A stretch of 64,000 nucleotides of DNA from Xanthomonas sp. (GTDB taxonomy: Bacteria; Pseudomonadota; Gammaproteobacteria; Xanthomonadales; Xanthomonadaceae). The stretch covers positions 1 to 64,000 of the forward strand of contig JADFDQ010000003.1 in assembly GCA_018262705.1 (NCBI GenBank), given 5' to 3'. Shown piece by piece: positions 10,354 to 20,784 of this stretch; the stretch's first letter is position 1, and every line of letters begins with the position of its first letter. The notes under the pieces were generated by a model that saw only the letters and a list, made by a program, of their open reading frames with translations, searched no databases and was not told where the DNA came from. The position numbers were made by a program, and so were the translations under genes.

Positions 10354-11688
10354 ATGCGATTGGCGTTCAAGATGGCGATGGTTCTGGTACTGACGCTGGC
10401 GATCCTGATCCCGTTGCAAATGGTGCGCGGGGTGATCCACGATCGACAGCAATACCGCGAGATGGCGGTGCGCGACATTGCCGCCAGCTATGGCGGACGG
10501 CAGGTGGTGGGCGGGCCGGTGCTGGTGGTGCCCTACGAAGAGCGCATCGTGGAAACGACGAACGACGAAGACGGTCGTGTGCGCCGGACGCTGCGCAGAC
10601 GGTCCGGGCAGTGGACGTTCTTCCCGGAGACGCTGGCCATCGACGGCGTACTCAAGCCCGATGTCCGCCGCCGCGGCCTGCATCAGGTGCGCGTCTACCA
10701 GTGGGACGGCAATGCGGTGGCGCGCTTCGATGTGACCGTGCCTCCCGATGTGGATGGCGTGCAGCGCGTCGTTGGCCAACCGTGGTTGAGCTTTCGTATT
10801 GCCGACGTGAACGGGCTGGACGGCGTGCCGCAGGTGCAGGTGAACGGCGCGATGCGCAGGGTCGAACAGGGGCTGGGTCCAGCCGATGGATCCGGCATCC
10901 ATGTGTCTCTCGCGGTGCCGGTGGCGGGCCAGAAGCTGGATCTGAACGTCCGCATCGCCATGAATTTGCGCGGCACGGAATCCTTTGCAATGCTGCCGCT
11001 CGGCCACGGCAACGATTTGCGCCTGCGGTCGACGTGGCTGCATCCGAAGTTCGACGGAAAATCGCCGCAGCACGACATCGGCGGCCACGGCTTCCGCGCG
11101 CGCTGGCAGATCGCCTCGGTGGCGAGCAACGCGCAGCAGAGCTACTTGCATGACCCTTCCGTGGCAGCCGAGCGCGGTTTGGTCTGGACGCCGCCGGAAG
11201 GCGCCGTGAGCGTTTCGCTGCTCGATCCCGTCAACCCCTATGTGCAGGCCGAGCGCGCCACCAAGTACGGGGTGCTGTTCGTATTGCTGACCTTCATCGG
11301 ATTCTTCATGTTCGAGCTGATCCGGCAAGTGCGGGTGCATCCGATCCAGTACCTGCTGGTGGGCATGGCCATCGCCATATTCTTCCTGCTGCTGGTCAGC
11401 CTGAGCGAGCACATCGCCTTCGGCCTGTCCTACCTGCTGGCGGCGGTCGCCTGCATCGGTTTGATCGGCTTCTATCTGTCGGCGGTGCTGCGCGGCGGCG
11501 CACACGGGCTGGGATTTGCGGCCATGCTGGGGTTACTGTACGCAACGCTGTACGGCCTGCTGCTGTCGGAGGACAACGCGCTGGCCTTGGGTTCTGGTCT
11601 GCTGTTCGCGATTCTGGCAGCGATCATGATCGCCACCCGCAAGGTGGATTGGTACCAGTCGGTGGGGCGTGAACCGGACATGCGCTGA
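10354..11688 (+). CDS. creD: Inner membrane protein CreD
   Basis: 'MRLAFKMAMVLVLTLAILIPLQMVRGVIHDRQQYR...' and C-terminal multi-TM block 'ATKYGVLFVLLTFIGFFMFE' typical of CreD. Confidence 0.92.
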   Translation: MRLAFKMAMVLVLTLAILIPLQMVRGVIHDRQQYREMAVRDIAASYGGRQVVGGPVLVVPYEERIVETTNDEDGRVRRTLRRRSGQWTFFPETLAIDGVLKPDVRRRGLHQVRVYQWDGNAVARFDVTVPPDVDGVQRVVGQPWLSFRIADVNGLDGVPQVQVNGAMRRVEQGLGPADGSGIHVSLAVPVAGQKLDLNVRIAMNLRGTESFAMLPLGHGNDLRLRSTWLHPKFDGKSPQHDIGGHGFRARWQIASVASNAQQSYLHDPSVAAERGLVWTPPEGAVSVSLLDPVNPYVQAERATKYGVLFVLLTFIGFFMFELIRQVRVHPIQYLLVGMAIAIFFLLLVSLSEHIAFGLSYLLAAVACIGLIGFYLSAVLRGGAHGLGFAAMLGLLYATLYGLLLSEDNALALGSGLLFAILAAIMIATRKVDWYQSVGREPDMR

Positions 11689-11809
11689 ACCCGGCTGTCA
11701 GGGAGTGTGCGCCGGTTCACAACCGGCGCCGTCTTTCATGACCGATGGCCCAGTCCTTGCGAACGTCCCGTCGGTAGACTCTCCGGCAATCGCATTTTTG
11801 GGGATACCG

Positions 11810-13408
11810 ATGAAACACTTGCTGTGGACTGCCGCGCTGCTGACCGCCGGGGTCGCGGGACTGCATGCCGCTTCGGCGCAGGAGCGCGTCGATCTGGACA
11901 TGACTGCGCGCATCCGCGCCGAAGCGTTCCACAATTCGCAGGTGATGAATACCCTGAATCATCTGACCGACGTGATCGGTCCGCGCCTGACCCAGTCGCC
12001 GTCGATGGCCGAGGCGAACCGCTGGACTCGGCAGCAGATGACTGAGTGGGGCCTGTCCAACGTTCACGACGAGGCGGTGGACGACCTCGGCCGCGGCTGG
12101 GCGTTCACGGATTCGCAGGTGGAAATGCTGGCCCCGCGTGCGATGCCGCTGCATGCGCTGCCCAAGGCCTGGACGCCGGGCACCAACGGCACGGTCGAGG
12201 GCGATGCGATCGCCGTCAAGCTGGATTCGAAGCAGGATCTGGAGCAGTGGAAGGGCAAGCTGCGCGGCAAGATCGTGTTCCTCGACGAGTCGCGCGCGTA
12301 CAAGCCGAGCGACAAGCCCGACTTTCAGCGCTACACCGATGCCGAACTGGACGACATGCTGGCATTCCCGATGCCCAAGGGCCGCAATTTCGATCCGGCG
12401 ATGATGGAGCGCTTCCGCGCACGCATGGAGCTGGCACCGCTGCTCAATCAATACCTGATCGACGAGGGCGTGCTGGCCACGGTGTCGGTCAGCAGCTGGA
12501 ACGACGGCATCGTGCGGGTGATGGGCGGTGGTTCGCGCAAGGCCGGCGAGTCGGTGGGCGTGCCGGCGCTGCTGATGGCGGCCGAGCACTACAACACCGT
12601 GCTGCGCGCGCTCAAGCGCAAGGCGCCGGTGCGGCTGCGGGTCAAGGTCGATGCCCAATTCCTCGATGCGAACAACCAGCCCGGCTACAACACCATTGCC
12701 GAAATCCCGGGCAGCGGATCGAATCGCAACGAGGTTGTGATGCTGGGCGCGCATATGGATTCCTGGCACGCCGGCGCTGGCGCCAACGACAACGGTGCGG
12801 GCGTGGCGGTGATGATGGAGGCGATGCGCATCCTCAAGGCGATCGGCGCGCGCCCCAACCGCACGATTCGTGTCGCACTGTGGACCGGCGAAGAGCAGGG
12901 TCTGATCGGTTCGCAGGATTTCGTCAGCCGGCATGTCGCCCATTTCCCGGAGCCGACCGATCCGGCGCAGCGCGCGATCCCAGCCTTCTTCCGCCAAAAC
13001 AAAGGCAAGCCGATCCCGGGGCCGGAGTACGAGCGCATTTCGGCCTACTACAACCTCGACAACGGCAGCGGCAAGATCCGCGGCATCTATGCGCAGGAAA
13101 ACCTCGCGGTCGCGCCGATTTTCGCTGAATGGCTGCAGCCGTGGCACGACGTCGGCGCCACCATCGTCCCCCAGCGCAACACCGGCAGCACCGACCACGT
13201 CAGCTTCGATGCGGTCGGCGTGCCCGGGTTCCAGTTCGTGCAGGATTCGCTGGACTATTTCAGCCATACCCATCACAGCGATTTGGACACCCTCGACCAC
13301 TCCGTGGAAGACGACCTGAAGCAGGCCGCCGCCATTGTTGCGTCGTTCGCCTACAACACGGCGATGCGTCCGCAACGGCTGCCGCGCAAGCCGCAGTCGG
13401 GGAACTGA
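11810..13408 (+). CDS. Secreted M28-family metallopeptidase
   Basis: Signal peptide 'MKHLLWTAALLTAGVAGLHAASAQ'; 'VVMLGAHMDSWHAGAGANDNGAGVAVMMEAMRIL', 'ALWTGEEQGLIGS'. Confidence 0.88.
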   Translation: MKHLLWTAALLTAGVAGLHAASAQERVDLDMTARIRAEAFHNSQVMNTLNHLTDVIGPRLTQSPSMAEANRWTRQQMTEWGLSNVHDEAVDDLGRGWAFTDSQVEMLAPRAMPLHALPKAWTPGTNGTVEGDAIAVKLDSKQDLEQWKGKLRGKIVFLDESRAYKPSDKPDFQRYTDAELDDMLAFPMPKGRNFDPAMMERFRARMELAPLLNQYLIDEGVLATVSVSSWNDGIVRVMGGGSRKAGESVGVPALLMAAEHYNTVLRALKRKAPVRLRVKVDAQFLDANNQPGYNTIAEIPGSGSNRNEVVMLGAHMDSWHAGAGANDNGAGVAVMMEAMRILKAIGARPNRTIRVALWTGEEQGLIGSQDFVSRHVAHFPEPTDPAQRAIPAFFRQNKGKPIPGPEYERISAYYNLDNGSGKIRGIYAQENLAVAPIFAEWLQPWHDVGATIVPQRNTGSTDHVSFDAVGVPGFQFVQDSLDYFSHTHHSDLDTLDHSVEDDLKQAAAIVASFAYNTAMRPQRLPRKPQSGN

Positions 13409-13453
13409 TCGATCCGTGCGGCGGCTGCATTCGGCCGCCGCCGCTTGCCGCAT

Positions 13454-14788
13454 TTATCGTAGCGGATCGGCTTCAATCGGCGCCGGCTCGCGCGCAAGCG
13501 TGCGCTCGCCACCGAAGCGGCAAGCGAAGGTGCTGCCCGCGCCCGGCGCGCTGTCGATCTCGAGGCGCGCTTCGTGCAGGCCGAGGACGTGCTTGACGAT
13601 CGCCAGCCCCAGCCCGGTGCCGCCGGTGTCCCGGGAACGGCTGGTGGAGACGCGGTAAAAACGTTCGGTCAGGCGCGGCAGGTGTTCGCTCGGGATGCCG
13701 GGGCCGGAGTCGCGCACGGACAGGCGAGCGACTCCGTCGCGGGTGCGTTCGAAGCGCAGCGTGATTTCGCCGTCTGTCGGCGTGTAGCGCACGGCATTGC
13801 TGACCAGATTGGAAAACGCGCTGTGCAGGTCGCGGCTGGAGCCGCGCAGGTCGATGCCGGCGAGATCCTCGACGCGGATCCGATGGCGGCCGCCACTGAG
13901 CACCTGTGCTTCGCGCGCAAGGCTGGCGAGCATCGGCTGCATTGCCACGTGTTCGTCGGGTAGCGCATCGCGCGCTTCCAGGCGCGAAAGCGTCAACAGG
14001 TCTTCGACCAGCCGGGTCATGCGCTCCGACTGCCGGCGCATTTCCGCAAGCAGCGGCGCCGATTCCGAAGGTTCCTGCACGTCCAGCAATTCGAGATAGC
14101 CGTGGATCACGGTCAGCGGCGTGCGCAGCTCGTGCGAAACATTGGCCACGAAGTCGCGGCGCATGTGTTCCAGGTGCAGGATGCGGCTGACGTCGCGCGC
14201 CAGCAGCAGCCAGAGACTATCGGAATAGGGCAACAGGCGCAGGTCGAGTCGCAGCCCGGGATCGACCGGCGAGGCCACGTCGCGCAGCGGTTCGGCGTTG
14301 CGGCCGGATGCCAGCCAGCGTGCGATCGGCAGTGGCTTCAGCGCTTGCGCCAGCGGCGTATTGCGATCGCGCGGGTACTGCAATCCGAGCAGACGCGTGG
14401 AGGCTTCGTTGAACCACAGCAGGCGCTGGCTGTTGCGTTCGACCACAAGGATGGCGTCGGGCAGGGTGGCGGCGGCGGTGCGGTAGGCGCGCAGCATGGC
14501 GAGCAGGCGACGGCGACGGGCACGGGTTTCGGCGTGGTTGCGGTCGATCAGGTTCGCAAGTGCGCCCCAGGCGTTGCCGGTGCGGGTTGGAGCGGGACGC
14601 TGTCGCGCCTCCAGCCGTTCCAGCACGGTGCGCAACCGCCAGACGTGCCAGACCAGTGCCGTCAGAGCCGCCAGCGCCAGTCCCGCCCAGGCGTGACCGA
14701 CAAGCAGACCGACCGCGAGACCGACGGCGAGCGTGCCCAGCAACTGCAGCAGGGTCGTGGTCCACGCGATGCGCAAACGGGAGGGCAT
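13454..14788 (-). CDS. phoR: Phosphate regulon sensor histidine kinase
   Basis: 'FVANVSHELRTPLTVIHGYLELL', 'VRYTPTDGEITLRF', 'GTGLGLAIVKHVLGLHEARLEIDS'; adjacent to phoB. Confidence 0.92.
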   Translation of the reverse strand: MPSRLRIAWTTTLLQLLGTLAVGLAVGLLVGHAWAGLALAALTALVWHVWRLRTVLERLEARQRPAPTRTGNAWGALANLIDRNHAETRARRRRLLAMLRAYRTAAATLPDAILVVERNSQRLLWFNEASTRLLGLQYPRDRNTPLAQALKPLPIARWLASGRNAEPLRDVASPVDPGLRLDLRLLPYSDSLWLLLARDVSRILHLEHMRRDFVANVSHELRTPLTVIHGYLELLDVQEPSESAPLLAEMRRQSERMTRLVEDLLTLSRLEARDALPDEHVAMQPMLASLAREAQVLSGGRHRIRVEDLAGIDLRGSSRDLHSAFSNLVSNAVRYTPTDGEITLRFERTRDGVARLSVRDSGPGIPSEHLPRLTERFYRVSTSRSRDTGGTGLGLAIVKHVLGLHEARLEIDSAPGAGSTFACRFGGERTLAREPAPIEADPLR

Positions 14789-14829
14789 GTTCGCAGTCTA
14801 CGGGTTCTGCGTTGCCGGCCGCGGCTGCG

Positions 14830-15534
14830 TCAGTCTTGGGCGGAGAACCGATAGCCGACGCCGCGCACGGTCTGCACCATCGCCTCCAGGCCATACGGTT
14901 CCAGCGCGCGCCGCAGCCGCAGGATGTGGACATCGACGGTGCGCTCTTCGATGTGGACGCTGCTGCCGCCCCAAACGTGTTCCAGCAACTGGGCGCGACT
15001 GTAGGCGCGGTTGCGGTGGGTCATCAGAAAATGCAGCAGCCGGAACTCGGTCGGCCCCAGCGCGATCGCTGCCGAATCGCCGGCGCTGACCGCAAACACG
15101 CGTTTTGCCGCCGAATCCAGGCTCAGGCCGCCGATGCGGATCAGCCCATCGGCATCGGTCTCTCCGGTCCGGCGCAGCACGGCGCGCACGCGCGCCAGCA
15201 GCTCACGGGTGGAAAACGGCTTGACCACATAGTCGTCGACGCCGGCCTCCAGACCGCGCACGCGGTCGTCTTCTTCGCCGCGGGCGGTGAGCATGATGAT
15301 CGGGATCGCGCGCGTTGCCTCGTCGCGCCGCCAGCGCTGGGCCAGTTCCAGACCGCTGGCGCCGGGCAGCATCCAGTCGAGCAGGATCAGGTCGGGCGCG
15401 CGTTCGGCGATCTGCGCCTGCGCCGCGCCGGGGTGGTCGGCGATAACCGGCGCAAAACCGCCGCGATGCAGGGCGTAGGCCAGCATTGCGCTGATCGCGG
15501 GTTCGTCTTCGACGATCAGGATGCGTGCCTGCAT
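14830..15534 (-). CDS. phoB: Phosphate regulon response regulator
   Basis: 'MQARILIVEDEPAISAMLAYALHRGGF...LDWMLPGASGLEL...KPFSTRELLARVRAVLRR', PhoB-type C-terminal domain. Confidence 0.92.
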   Translation of the reverse strand: MQARILIVEDEPAISAMLAYALHRGGFAPVIADHPGAAQAQIAERAPDLILLDWMLPGASGLELAQRWRRDEATRAIPIIMLTARGEEDDRVRGLEAGVDDYVVKPFSTRELLARVRAVLRRTGETDADGLIRIGGLSLDSAAKRVFAVSAGDSAAIALGPTEFRLLHFLMTHRNRAYSRAQLLEHVWGGSSVHIEERTVDVHILRLRRALEPYGLEAMVQTVRGVGYRFSAQD

Positions 15535-15618
15535 GGGGCTAGGATGCGGTGGCCTGCGGATTCGTGCAACGGTTGGATCGAACCATGTTGGATCAAATCG
15601 GCGGCCCATCGCCCGGCG

Positions 15619-17238
15619 TCACCTGAGATCCATTCCGAAGCGCAGCCGGCGGCCGGTGATGTCGTCGTCGGTCACGCCCTGGCGACGCAGTTCCAGCACG
15701 ACCGGGGTGATCGCAGCGATTCGCGCTTCGATCCGGCTGCGTGCGTAGTAATCGAGATCGGGACGCTTCTTCAGGTTGTTGAGCTGAACCAGCGCTTCTT
15801 CCGGGCGGCCGCCGAGATAGGCGGCTTCGGCCCAGGCTTCGCCAGCGCGAACCGGGTCGCCGGCGATCTCGTTTGCGCGGGCGTAGGCTTTCTGGAACAA
15901 GGGGTCGTCGGCGGCGATCGACAGCAGCGGACGCAGCACGGCGACCGCGCGTGCGCCGGCTGCCGGCGTGTTGCGATCGGTCAGAATACGCGCGTAGCTG
16001 AGTACCACTGCGGCCCGGGTCGGCATGCGCGAGAGCAGGGTTTCGAATCGGCGGTCGGCGTCTGCGATCCGGCCGGCGCTGGCCTCGGCTTCGGCCGCGG
16101 TGATTTGCACCCACAGGTTGTCCGGCTGTGTCTGCAGCAGCGGCTGCAGTTCCTGCAGCGCCTGCGACGCCTGGCCGAGTTGAAGATGCGCGAAGGCAAG
16201 CCCGTAGCGGCGCGGCGCGTCCAGCGGCTTTCCGGTCTGCATCTGCCGGTACTCGCGGATCGCCTGCGCCGGCGTGCTGGCGCTGAGCACGCGCAGGCGT
16301 TCGCGTGCGTAAGGAAAATCGCTGCGGCCGGAACCGACGGTGGCCGCAGACTGGATCGATGCGATGCGCAGGTCGGCAGGCAGCAGCGGGTTGCGCGCCG
16401 TCGTGATGTCGGCAACGGGCGAAGGCTGCGATTCCAGCTTCGCTGCGCGCTCGCGGGCCTCGCTGATACGGGTCAGCGTCAGCGGGTGGGTCTGCAGGTA
16501 ATCGGGAGTTTGCGCCCGCACGTCGCCCTGATTCATCTGCACATAAGCCTGCAGGGTCTGAAAGAAGTCCGCCATCGCTTCCGGGTTGTAGCCGGCGCGC
16601 GCCAGCGTGCGGATCCCGATGCGATCGGCTTCGGCTTCGTTGTCGCGGGTGTAGCTGATCTGCCGCTGCTGGAGGATGCCAAGCCCGGTCATGATCGCGG
16701 CCGAAGTGGCGTCGCCGCTGCTGTTCCTGCCGGCCTGCTGGGCCGCGATGACGGCGCCCAGCGTCGCCAGCAGGATTGGAATGCTCTCGCGCTGGGCCTT
16801 CTCGGCGCCGCGCAGGACGTGCTCCTGGGTCACGTGCGAGATTTCGTGGGCAAGCACGCCGGCGACCTCGTCCTCGCTGTCGGCCGCCAGCACCAAGCCT
16901 GCGTTCATCGCCACATAGCCGCCCAGCGTGGCGAAGGCGTTGATTTCGCGCACGCGCAGCAGAAAAAAGGTGAAGTGTTGCTGGGGTTTGGCGCTGGCCA
17001 TGGCCAGCCGTTGTCCGACGTCGTCCAGCCAGTCGTCCAGCAGCGGATCATCCAGCACGTAACCGGCATGCCGAAGCTGGGTCAATACGATCATGCCGTA
17101 CTGTTCCTGCTGCGCTGGCGAGAGCACGGTGCCGGCCGAAGATCCCATGTCGGGCAGCCGGCTGTCCTGCGCCGCGGCCATGCCAACGCCAAAGGTCAGG
17201 AGCAGGGCTAGAGCGGTGGTCAGCGGACGTCGTTTCAT
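15619..17238 (-). CDS. M48 family metalloprotease with TPR region (BepA-like)
   Basis: Signal peptide; 'VAGVLAHEISHVTQEH' HExxH zinc motif; C-terminal TPR-like repeats. Confidence 0.9.
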   Translation of the reverse strand: MKRRPLTTALALLLTFGVGMAAAQDSRLPDMGSSAGTVLSPAQQEQYGMIVLTQLRHAGYVLDDPLLDDWLDDVGQRLAMASAKPQQHFTFFLLRVREINAFATLGGYVAMNAGLVLAADSEDEVAGVLAHEISHVTQEHVLRGAEKAQRESIPILLATLGAVIAAQQAGRNSSGDATSAAIMTGLGILQQRQISYTRDNEAEADRIGIRTLARAGYNPEAMADFFQTLQAYVQMNQGDVRAQTPDYLQTHPLTLTRISEARERAAKLESQPSPVADITTARNPLLPADLRIASIQSAATVGSGRSDFPYARERLRVLSASTPAQAIREYRQMQTGKPLDAPRRYGLAFAHLQLGQASQALQELQPLLQTQPDNLWVQITAAEAEASAGRIADADRRFETLLSRMPTRAAVVLSYARILTDRNTPAAGARAVAVLRPLLSIAADDPLFQKAYARANEIAGDPVRAGEAWAEAAYLGGRPEEALVQLNNLKKRPDLDYYARSRIEARIAAITPVVLELRRQGVTDDDITGRRLRFGMDLR

Positions 17239-17350
17239 CCGTGCAGCATGCCGCGGACGCGTTCGCTGCGGGTGAACGGGGCTTGAGCGACTGGAAATTC
17301 ACGTCGGAGCCCCAATACTGTGCTCAGGTTCATTGTGTGAACGGAGTCCC

Positions 17351-17635
17351 ATGAGCGGTTCAAGTGCGCCGACCATCACCATCTACAGCACGGCCCAGTG
17401 CCCGTATTGCGTGATGGCCAAGAATTTCCTGAAGAGCAAGGGCAAGACCTGGACCGAGATCCGGGTCGATACCGATTCGGTCGAGCGCGAAAAGATGATC
17501 GCCTTGGCCCACCGCACCAGCGTGCCGCAGATCTTCATCGGCAAGGTCCATGTCGGCGGCTACGACGACATGATGGCGCTGCAGCGTGCCGGCAAACTTG
17601 AAGCTTTGCTGGACGGCACGGGTGGATCGGTTTGA
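17351..17635 (+). CDS. grxC: Glutaredoxin (GrxC-like)
   Basis: 'ITIYSTAQCPYCVMAKNFLKSKG', 'SVPQIFIGKVHVGGYDDMMAL'. Confidence 0.93.
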   Translation: MSGSSAPTITIYSTAQCPYCVMAKNFLKSKGKTWTEIRVDTDSVEREKMIALAHRTSVPQIFIGKVHVGGYDDMMALQRAGKLEALLDGTGGSV

Positions 17636-17675
17636 ACGCCGGCCGTTCGCAGGTTCGAAGCAAGAGGGCGTGCGC

Positions 17676-18062
17676 ATGAGCGACAGCGAAGACCGCATCA
17701 AGCAGTTCACCGAATTCCGCCAGCGCATGAACACGCGCATCCTGGATGAACCCAATCAGGTCATCCGTCGTTTTTTCGCGCTCGACACCCAGACCTATCA
17801 GGCCGGTGCGCTGGACGAAAAGACCAAGGAACTGTGCGGGCTGGTCGCTTCGATGGTGCTGCGCTGCGACGATTGCATCAGCTACCACGTCGCCCAGTGC
17901 CGGCAGGCCGGCGCAACCCGCGCCGAACTGTTCGACGTGTTTTCGGTTGCGCTGGTGGTCGGCGGCTCGATCGTCATTCCGCACCTGCGCCGAGCGGTCG
18001 ACTTTCTCGATCGGCTCGAAGCGGGCGGTGCCGAGGCACCGACTGCGCACGACCATGGCTGA
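17676..18062 (+). CDS. Carboxymuconolactone decarboxylase / AhpD-like family protein
   Basis: 'KTKELCGLVASMVLRCDDCISYHVAQCRQAGATRAEL' CxxC/H CMD motif. Confidence 0.85.
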   Translation: MSDSEDRIKQFTEFRQRMNTRILDEPNQVIRRFFALDTQTYQAGALDEKTKELCGLVASMVLRCDDCISYHVAQCRQAGATRAELFDVFSVALVVGGSIVIPHLRRAVDFLDRLEAGGAEAPTAHDHG

Positions 18063-18184
18063 ATGCTGCGGCTGAACAGCGCTGCCGGCCCATCGTCGCA
18101 ACGCATCTGCGATAATTGAAGGCTGTAAAGTCCTCCGAACGCCACGCCCAGCGCGTGGCGTCGCACTGTCTGGAATCTTCGATA

Positions 18185-19189
18185 ATGACCACGATCACCA
18201 TCATCCCGGGCGACGGCATCGGCCCGGAAATCATGGATGCCGCGCTGCACGTGCTCGATGCGCTCAAGGCCGGTTTGACCTACGAATTCGCCGATGCCGG
18301 CATGGTCGCGCTGGAAAAGCACGGCGAACTGCTGCCGGCAGCGACCCTGGAGTCGATCGCGCGCAACAAGGTGGCGCTGAAGTCGCCGCTCACTACCCCG
18401 GTCGGCGGCGGGTTTTCTTCGATCAACGTCGCTTTGCGCAAGCACTTCGATCTGTACGCCAACGTGCGTCCGGCCAAGAGTTTCCCGAACACCCGTTCGC
18501 GCTTCCCGACCGGCGTCGATCTGATCACCGTGCGCGAAAACACCGAGGGCGTCTACATCGGCGAAGGGCAGGAGCTGTCTGCCGACGGCGAAACTGCGGT
18601 GCTGACCTCGAAGGTGACCTACAAGGGATCCGAGCGGATCGTGCGCTACGCCTTCGAACTGGCGCGCAAGACCGGACGCCGCAAGGTGACCGTCGTCCAC
18701 AAGGCCAACATCCTCAAATCCACCTCGGGCCTGTTCCTGAAAACCGCGCGCGAGGTTGCCGCGCGCTACGCCGACATCGAGTGCAACGAGCTGATCGTCG
18801 ACAACACCTGCATGCAGCTGGTGATGCGCCCGGAGCAGTTCGACATCATCGTCACCACCAACCTGTTCGGCGACATCATTTCCGACCTGTGTGCGGGTTT
18901 GGTCGGCGGTCTCGGTCTGGCGCCGGGCGCCAACATCGGCGAGGAGGGGGCGATTTTCGAAGCCGTCCACGGCTCGGCGCCGGACATCGCCGGCAAGGGG
19001 ATCGCCAATCCCTGCGCGCTGCTGCTCGGCGTCGGTCAGATGCTCGACCACCTCGAAAAGCCCGATCTGGCCAACGCGCTGCGCAATGCCATCGTCGCCA
19101 CGCTGGAAGCCAAGGATTCACTGACGCCGGATCTGGGCGGCAGCGGCAATACGCTGGGCTTTGCCAAGGCGATTGCGACGCGACTTTGA
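18185..19189 (+). CDS. NAD-type isocitrate dehydrogenase
   Basis: '[14 protein letters not shown]', '[15 protein letters not shown]', '[17 protein letters not shown]', '[28 protein letters not shown]'. Confidence 0.88.
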   Translation: MTTITIIPGDGIGPEIMDAALHVLDALKAGLTYEFADAGMVALEKHGELLPAATLESIARNKVALKSPLTTPVGGGFSSINVALRKHFDLYANVRPAKSFPNTRSRFPTGVDLITVRENTEGVYIGEGQELSADGETAVLTSKVTYKGSERIVRYAFELARKTGRRKVTVVHKANILKSTSGLFLKTAREVAARYADIECNELIVDNTCMQLVMRPEQFDIIVTTNLFGDIISDLCAGLVGGLGLAPGANIGEEGAIFEAVHGSAPDIAGKGIANPCALLLGVGQMLDHLEKPDLANALRNAIVATLEAKDSLTPDLGGSGNTLGFAKAIATRL

Positions 19190-19203
19190 TCGGCGGTGCA
19201 CCC

Positions 19204-19384
19204 ATCGCGCCCCTGCGGTGCGCTCCTACGGTTGTTTCGCCGTCGCATGGTGCCGCGTTTGTAGGGTTGTTTCGCCGACGCATGAAGTCGCGTTTGTAGG
19301 AGCACATTGAGGCCGCAGGCCGAGAGGTGCGATGGCACGTGTTGGCGGTCACCAATCGCGCCCCTGCGGTGCGCTCCTACGGTT
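19204..19384. repeat. REP-like intergenic repeat mosaic
   Basis: 30-bp identical copies 'atcgcgcccctgcggtgcgctcctacggtt' at 19204-19233 and 19355-19384, with two ~35-bp tandem units (19230-19264, 19265-19299) and an inverted 'gtaggagcac...' unit between them. Confidence 0.75.
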
Positions 19385-19411
19385 CATGGGGCCGGGTCGA
19401 CTTCGCAAATG

Positions 19412-19439
19412 AAAAAAGGCACCTTGCGGTGCCTTTTTT
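19412..19439. terminator. Bidirectional Rho-independent terminator
   Basis: AAAAAAGGCACC-TTGC-GGTGCCTTTTTT between two convergent genes. Confidence 0.9.
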
Positions 19440-19455
19440 GTCTGGTGATTGAGCG

Positions 19456-20232
19456 TCAGTTGCGCGACTGCAGCTTCGACAGTAGCCGCAGCATCTCCAG
19501 ATACAGCCACACCAAGGTCACCAGCAGGCCGAATGCGGCGTACCACTCCATGTACTTCGGCGCGCCGCGCTGCACGCCTTGCTCGATGAAGTCGAAATCC
19601 AGCACCAGATTCAGCGCCGCCACGATCACCACGACCACACTGAAACCGATTCCAAGCGCGCTGCTGCCGTTGATGAAGCTCATGCCCTGGAAGCCGAACA
19701 GGTTCATGCCAATCTGGGCCAGATACATCAGCGCGATGCCGCCGGTGGCCGCCACCACGCCGAGCTTGAAGTTCTCGGTCGCCTTGATCAGGCCGCTACG
19801 ATAGGCCATCAGCAGTGCAGCGAGGGTGCCGAAGGTGGCCAGTACCGCCTGCGTCACGATGCCGGGGAAGCGCAGTTCGAACATCGCCGAGATCGCACCG
19901 AGGAACAGGCCTTCGAGGACGGCATAAGCGGGCGCCGTGAAAGGCGACCAGGTTTTCTTGAAGATCGTGACCATCGCGACAATGAAGCCACCGATGGCGC
20001 CGCCCCAGACGTAGGGCATGATCGCCCCCGGATTGCCGGCGGCCATCGCCGCCGAGAATTGCGACCAACTGAACAGCGCACCGACCAGAGTCAGCACCAG
20101 CAACAATGCCGTCTTGTTGACCGTGCCGTTGAGCGACATCGCGCCGCTGTCGCTGCGAACGACGCTGCCGCTGCCGAGGTCGAGGAAGGTTTTTTCGGAA
20201 AGTGCGGGGTTGCCGCTGCGCATGATGGCCAT
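19456..20232 (-). CDS. Bax inhibitor-1/YccA family membrane protein
   Basis: Seven hydrophobic segments; 'WSPFTAPAYAVLEGLFLGAISAMFE' and 'LDFDFIEQGVQRGAPKYMEWYAAFGLLVTLVWLYLEMLRLL'. Confidence 0.9.
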   Translation of the reverse strand: MAIMRSGNPALSEKTFLDLGSGSVVRSDSGAMSLNGTVNKTALLLVLTLVGALFSWSQFSAAMAAGNPGAIMPYVWGGAIGGFIVAMVTIFKKTWSPFTAPAYAVLEGLFLGAISAMFELRFPGIVTQAVLATFGTLAALLMAYRSGLIKATENFKLGVVAATGGIALMYLAQIGMNLFGFQGMSFINGSSALGIGFSVVVVIVAALNLVLDFDFIEQGVQRGAPKYMEWYAAFGLLVTLVWLYLEMLRLLSKLQSRN

Positions 20233-20336
20233 GATCGTGTTTCGCTACTCGTGTCAGTGGTGCGGACGTGCCGCTTGCTGCGAGCATACCTTGCCCGTGC
20301 GCGCGTTGGCGAAGGCAGGCTGAACGGGAATTTTGT

Positions 20337-20421
20337 TGGTGCGAAAGGCGGGACTCGAACCCGCACGCCTTGCGGCACTGGAACCTAAATCCAGGGCGTC
20401 TACCAATTCCGCCACTTTCGC
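20337..20421 (-). tRNA. tRNA-Leu (anticodon TAG)
   Basis: Reverse complement GCGAAAGTGGCGGAATTGGTAGACGCCCTGGATTTAGGTTCCAG...GGTTCGAGTCCCGCCTTTCGCACCA; long variable arm, encoded CCA. Confidence 0.95.
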
Positions 20422-20620
20422 GCTGCAGGTATTGTAGCGGCGGGACTGGCGGACCTTGGTGTCGTCGAGTCGCTTGCTCTTGGGCGAAAGCATGTCGGAT
20501 CCGACGCGGCCCGCGTCGGCTCTTGTGTTCAGTCCTGCTGGGGCAAGACTCCGCCCTGTGCCGGTTATCGCTGACCCAGTCAAAGGGTGCCCGCCCCGGC
20601 GCCAAACTGGTTTCGTGCAA

Positions 20621-20726
20621 CGCGCAGGGTCGGGCCCGCGCAGCGGGCGAACCGCAGGTTCGAATCCTGGAAATGAAATCGCCCAACACGATGGCTGTGC
20701 GTTTCGGTATTGGTGGGCCGTCAAGG
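20621..20726. repeat. Tandem duplication copy A carrying the 3' end of tRNA-Lys
   Basis: 106 bp, about 4 mismatches to 20785-20890; ends with 'tggtgggccgtcaagg', the 3' terminal segment of tRNA-Lys. Confidence 0.9.
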
Positions 20727-20784
20727 GTGAGCGGGGCTTTCGAGCCGCTCAGCGGCGAGCCCGCGAACGCCCTGCGCGATGCAG

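Noticed and set aside
14560-17211. 883-aa plus-strand ORF
   Set aside because: Antisense to phoR, phoB and the M48 protease; typical long mirror ORF of a high-GC genome with low-complexity composition.
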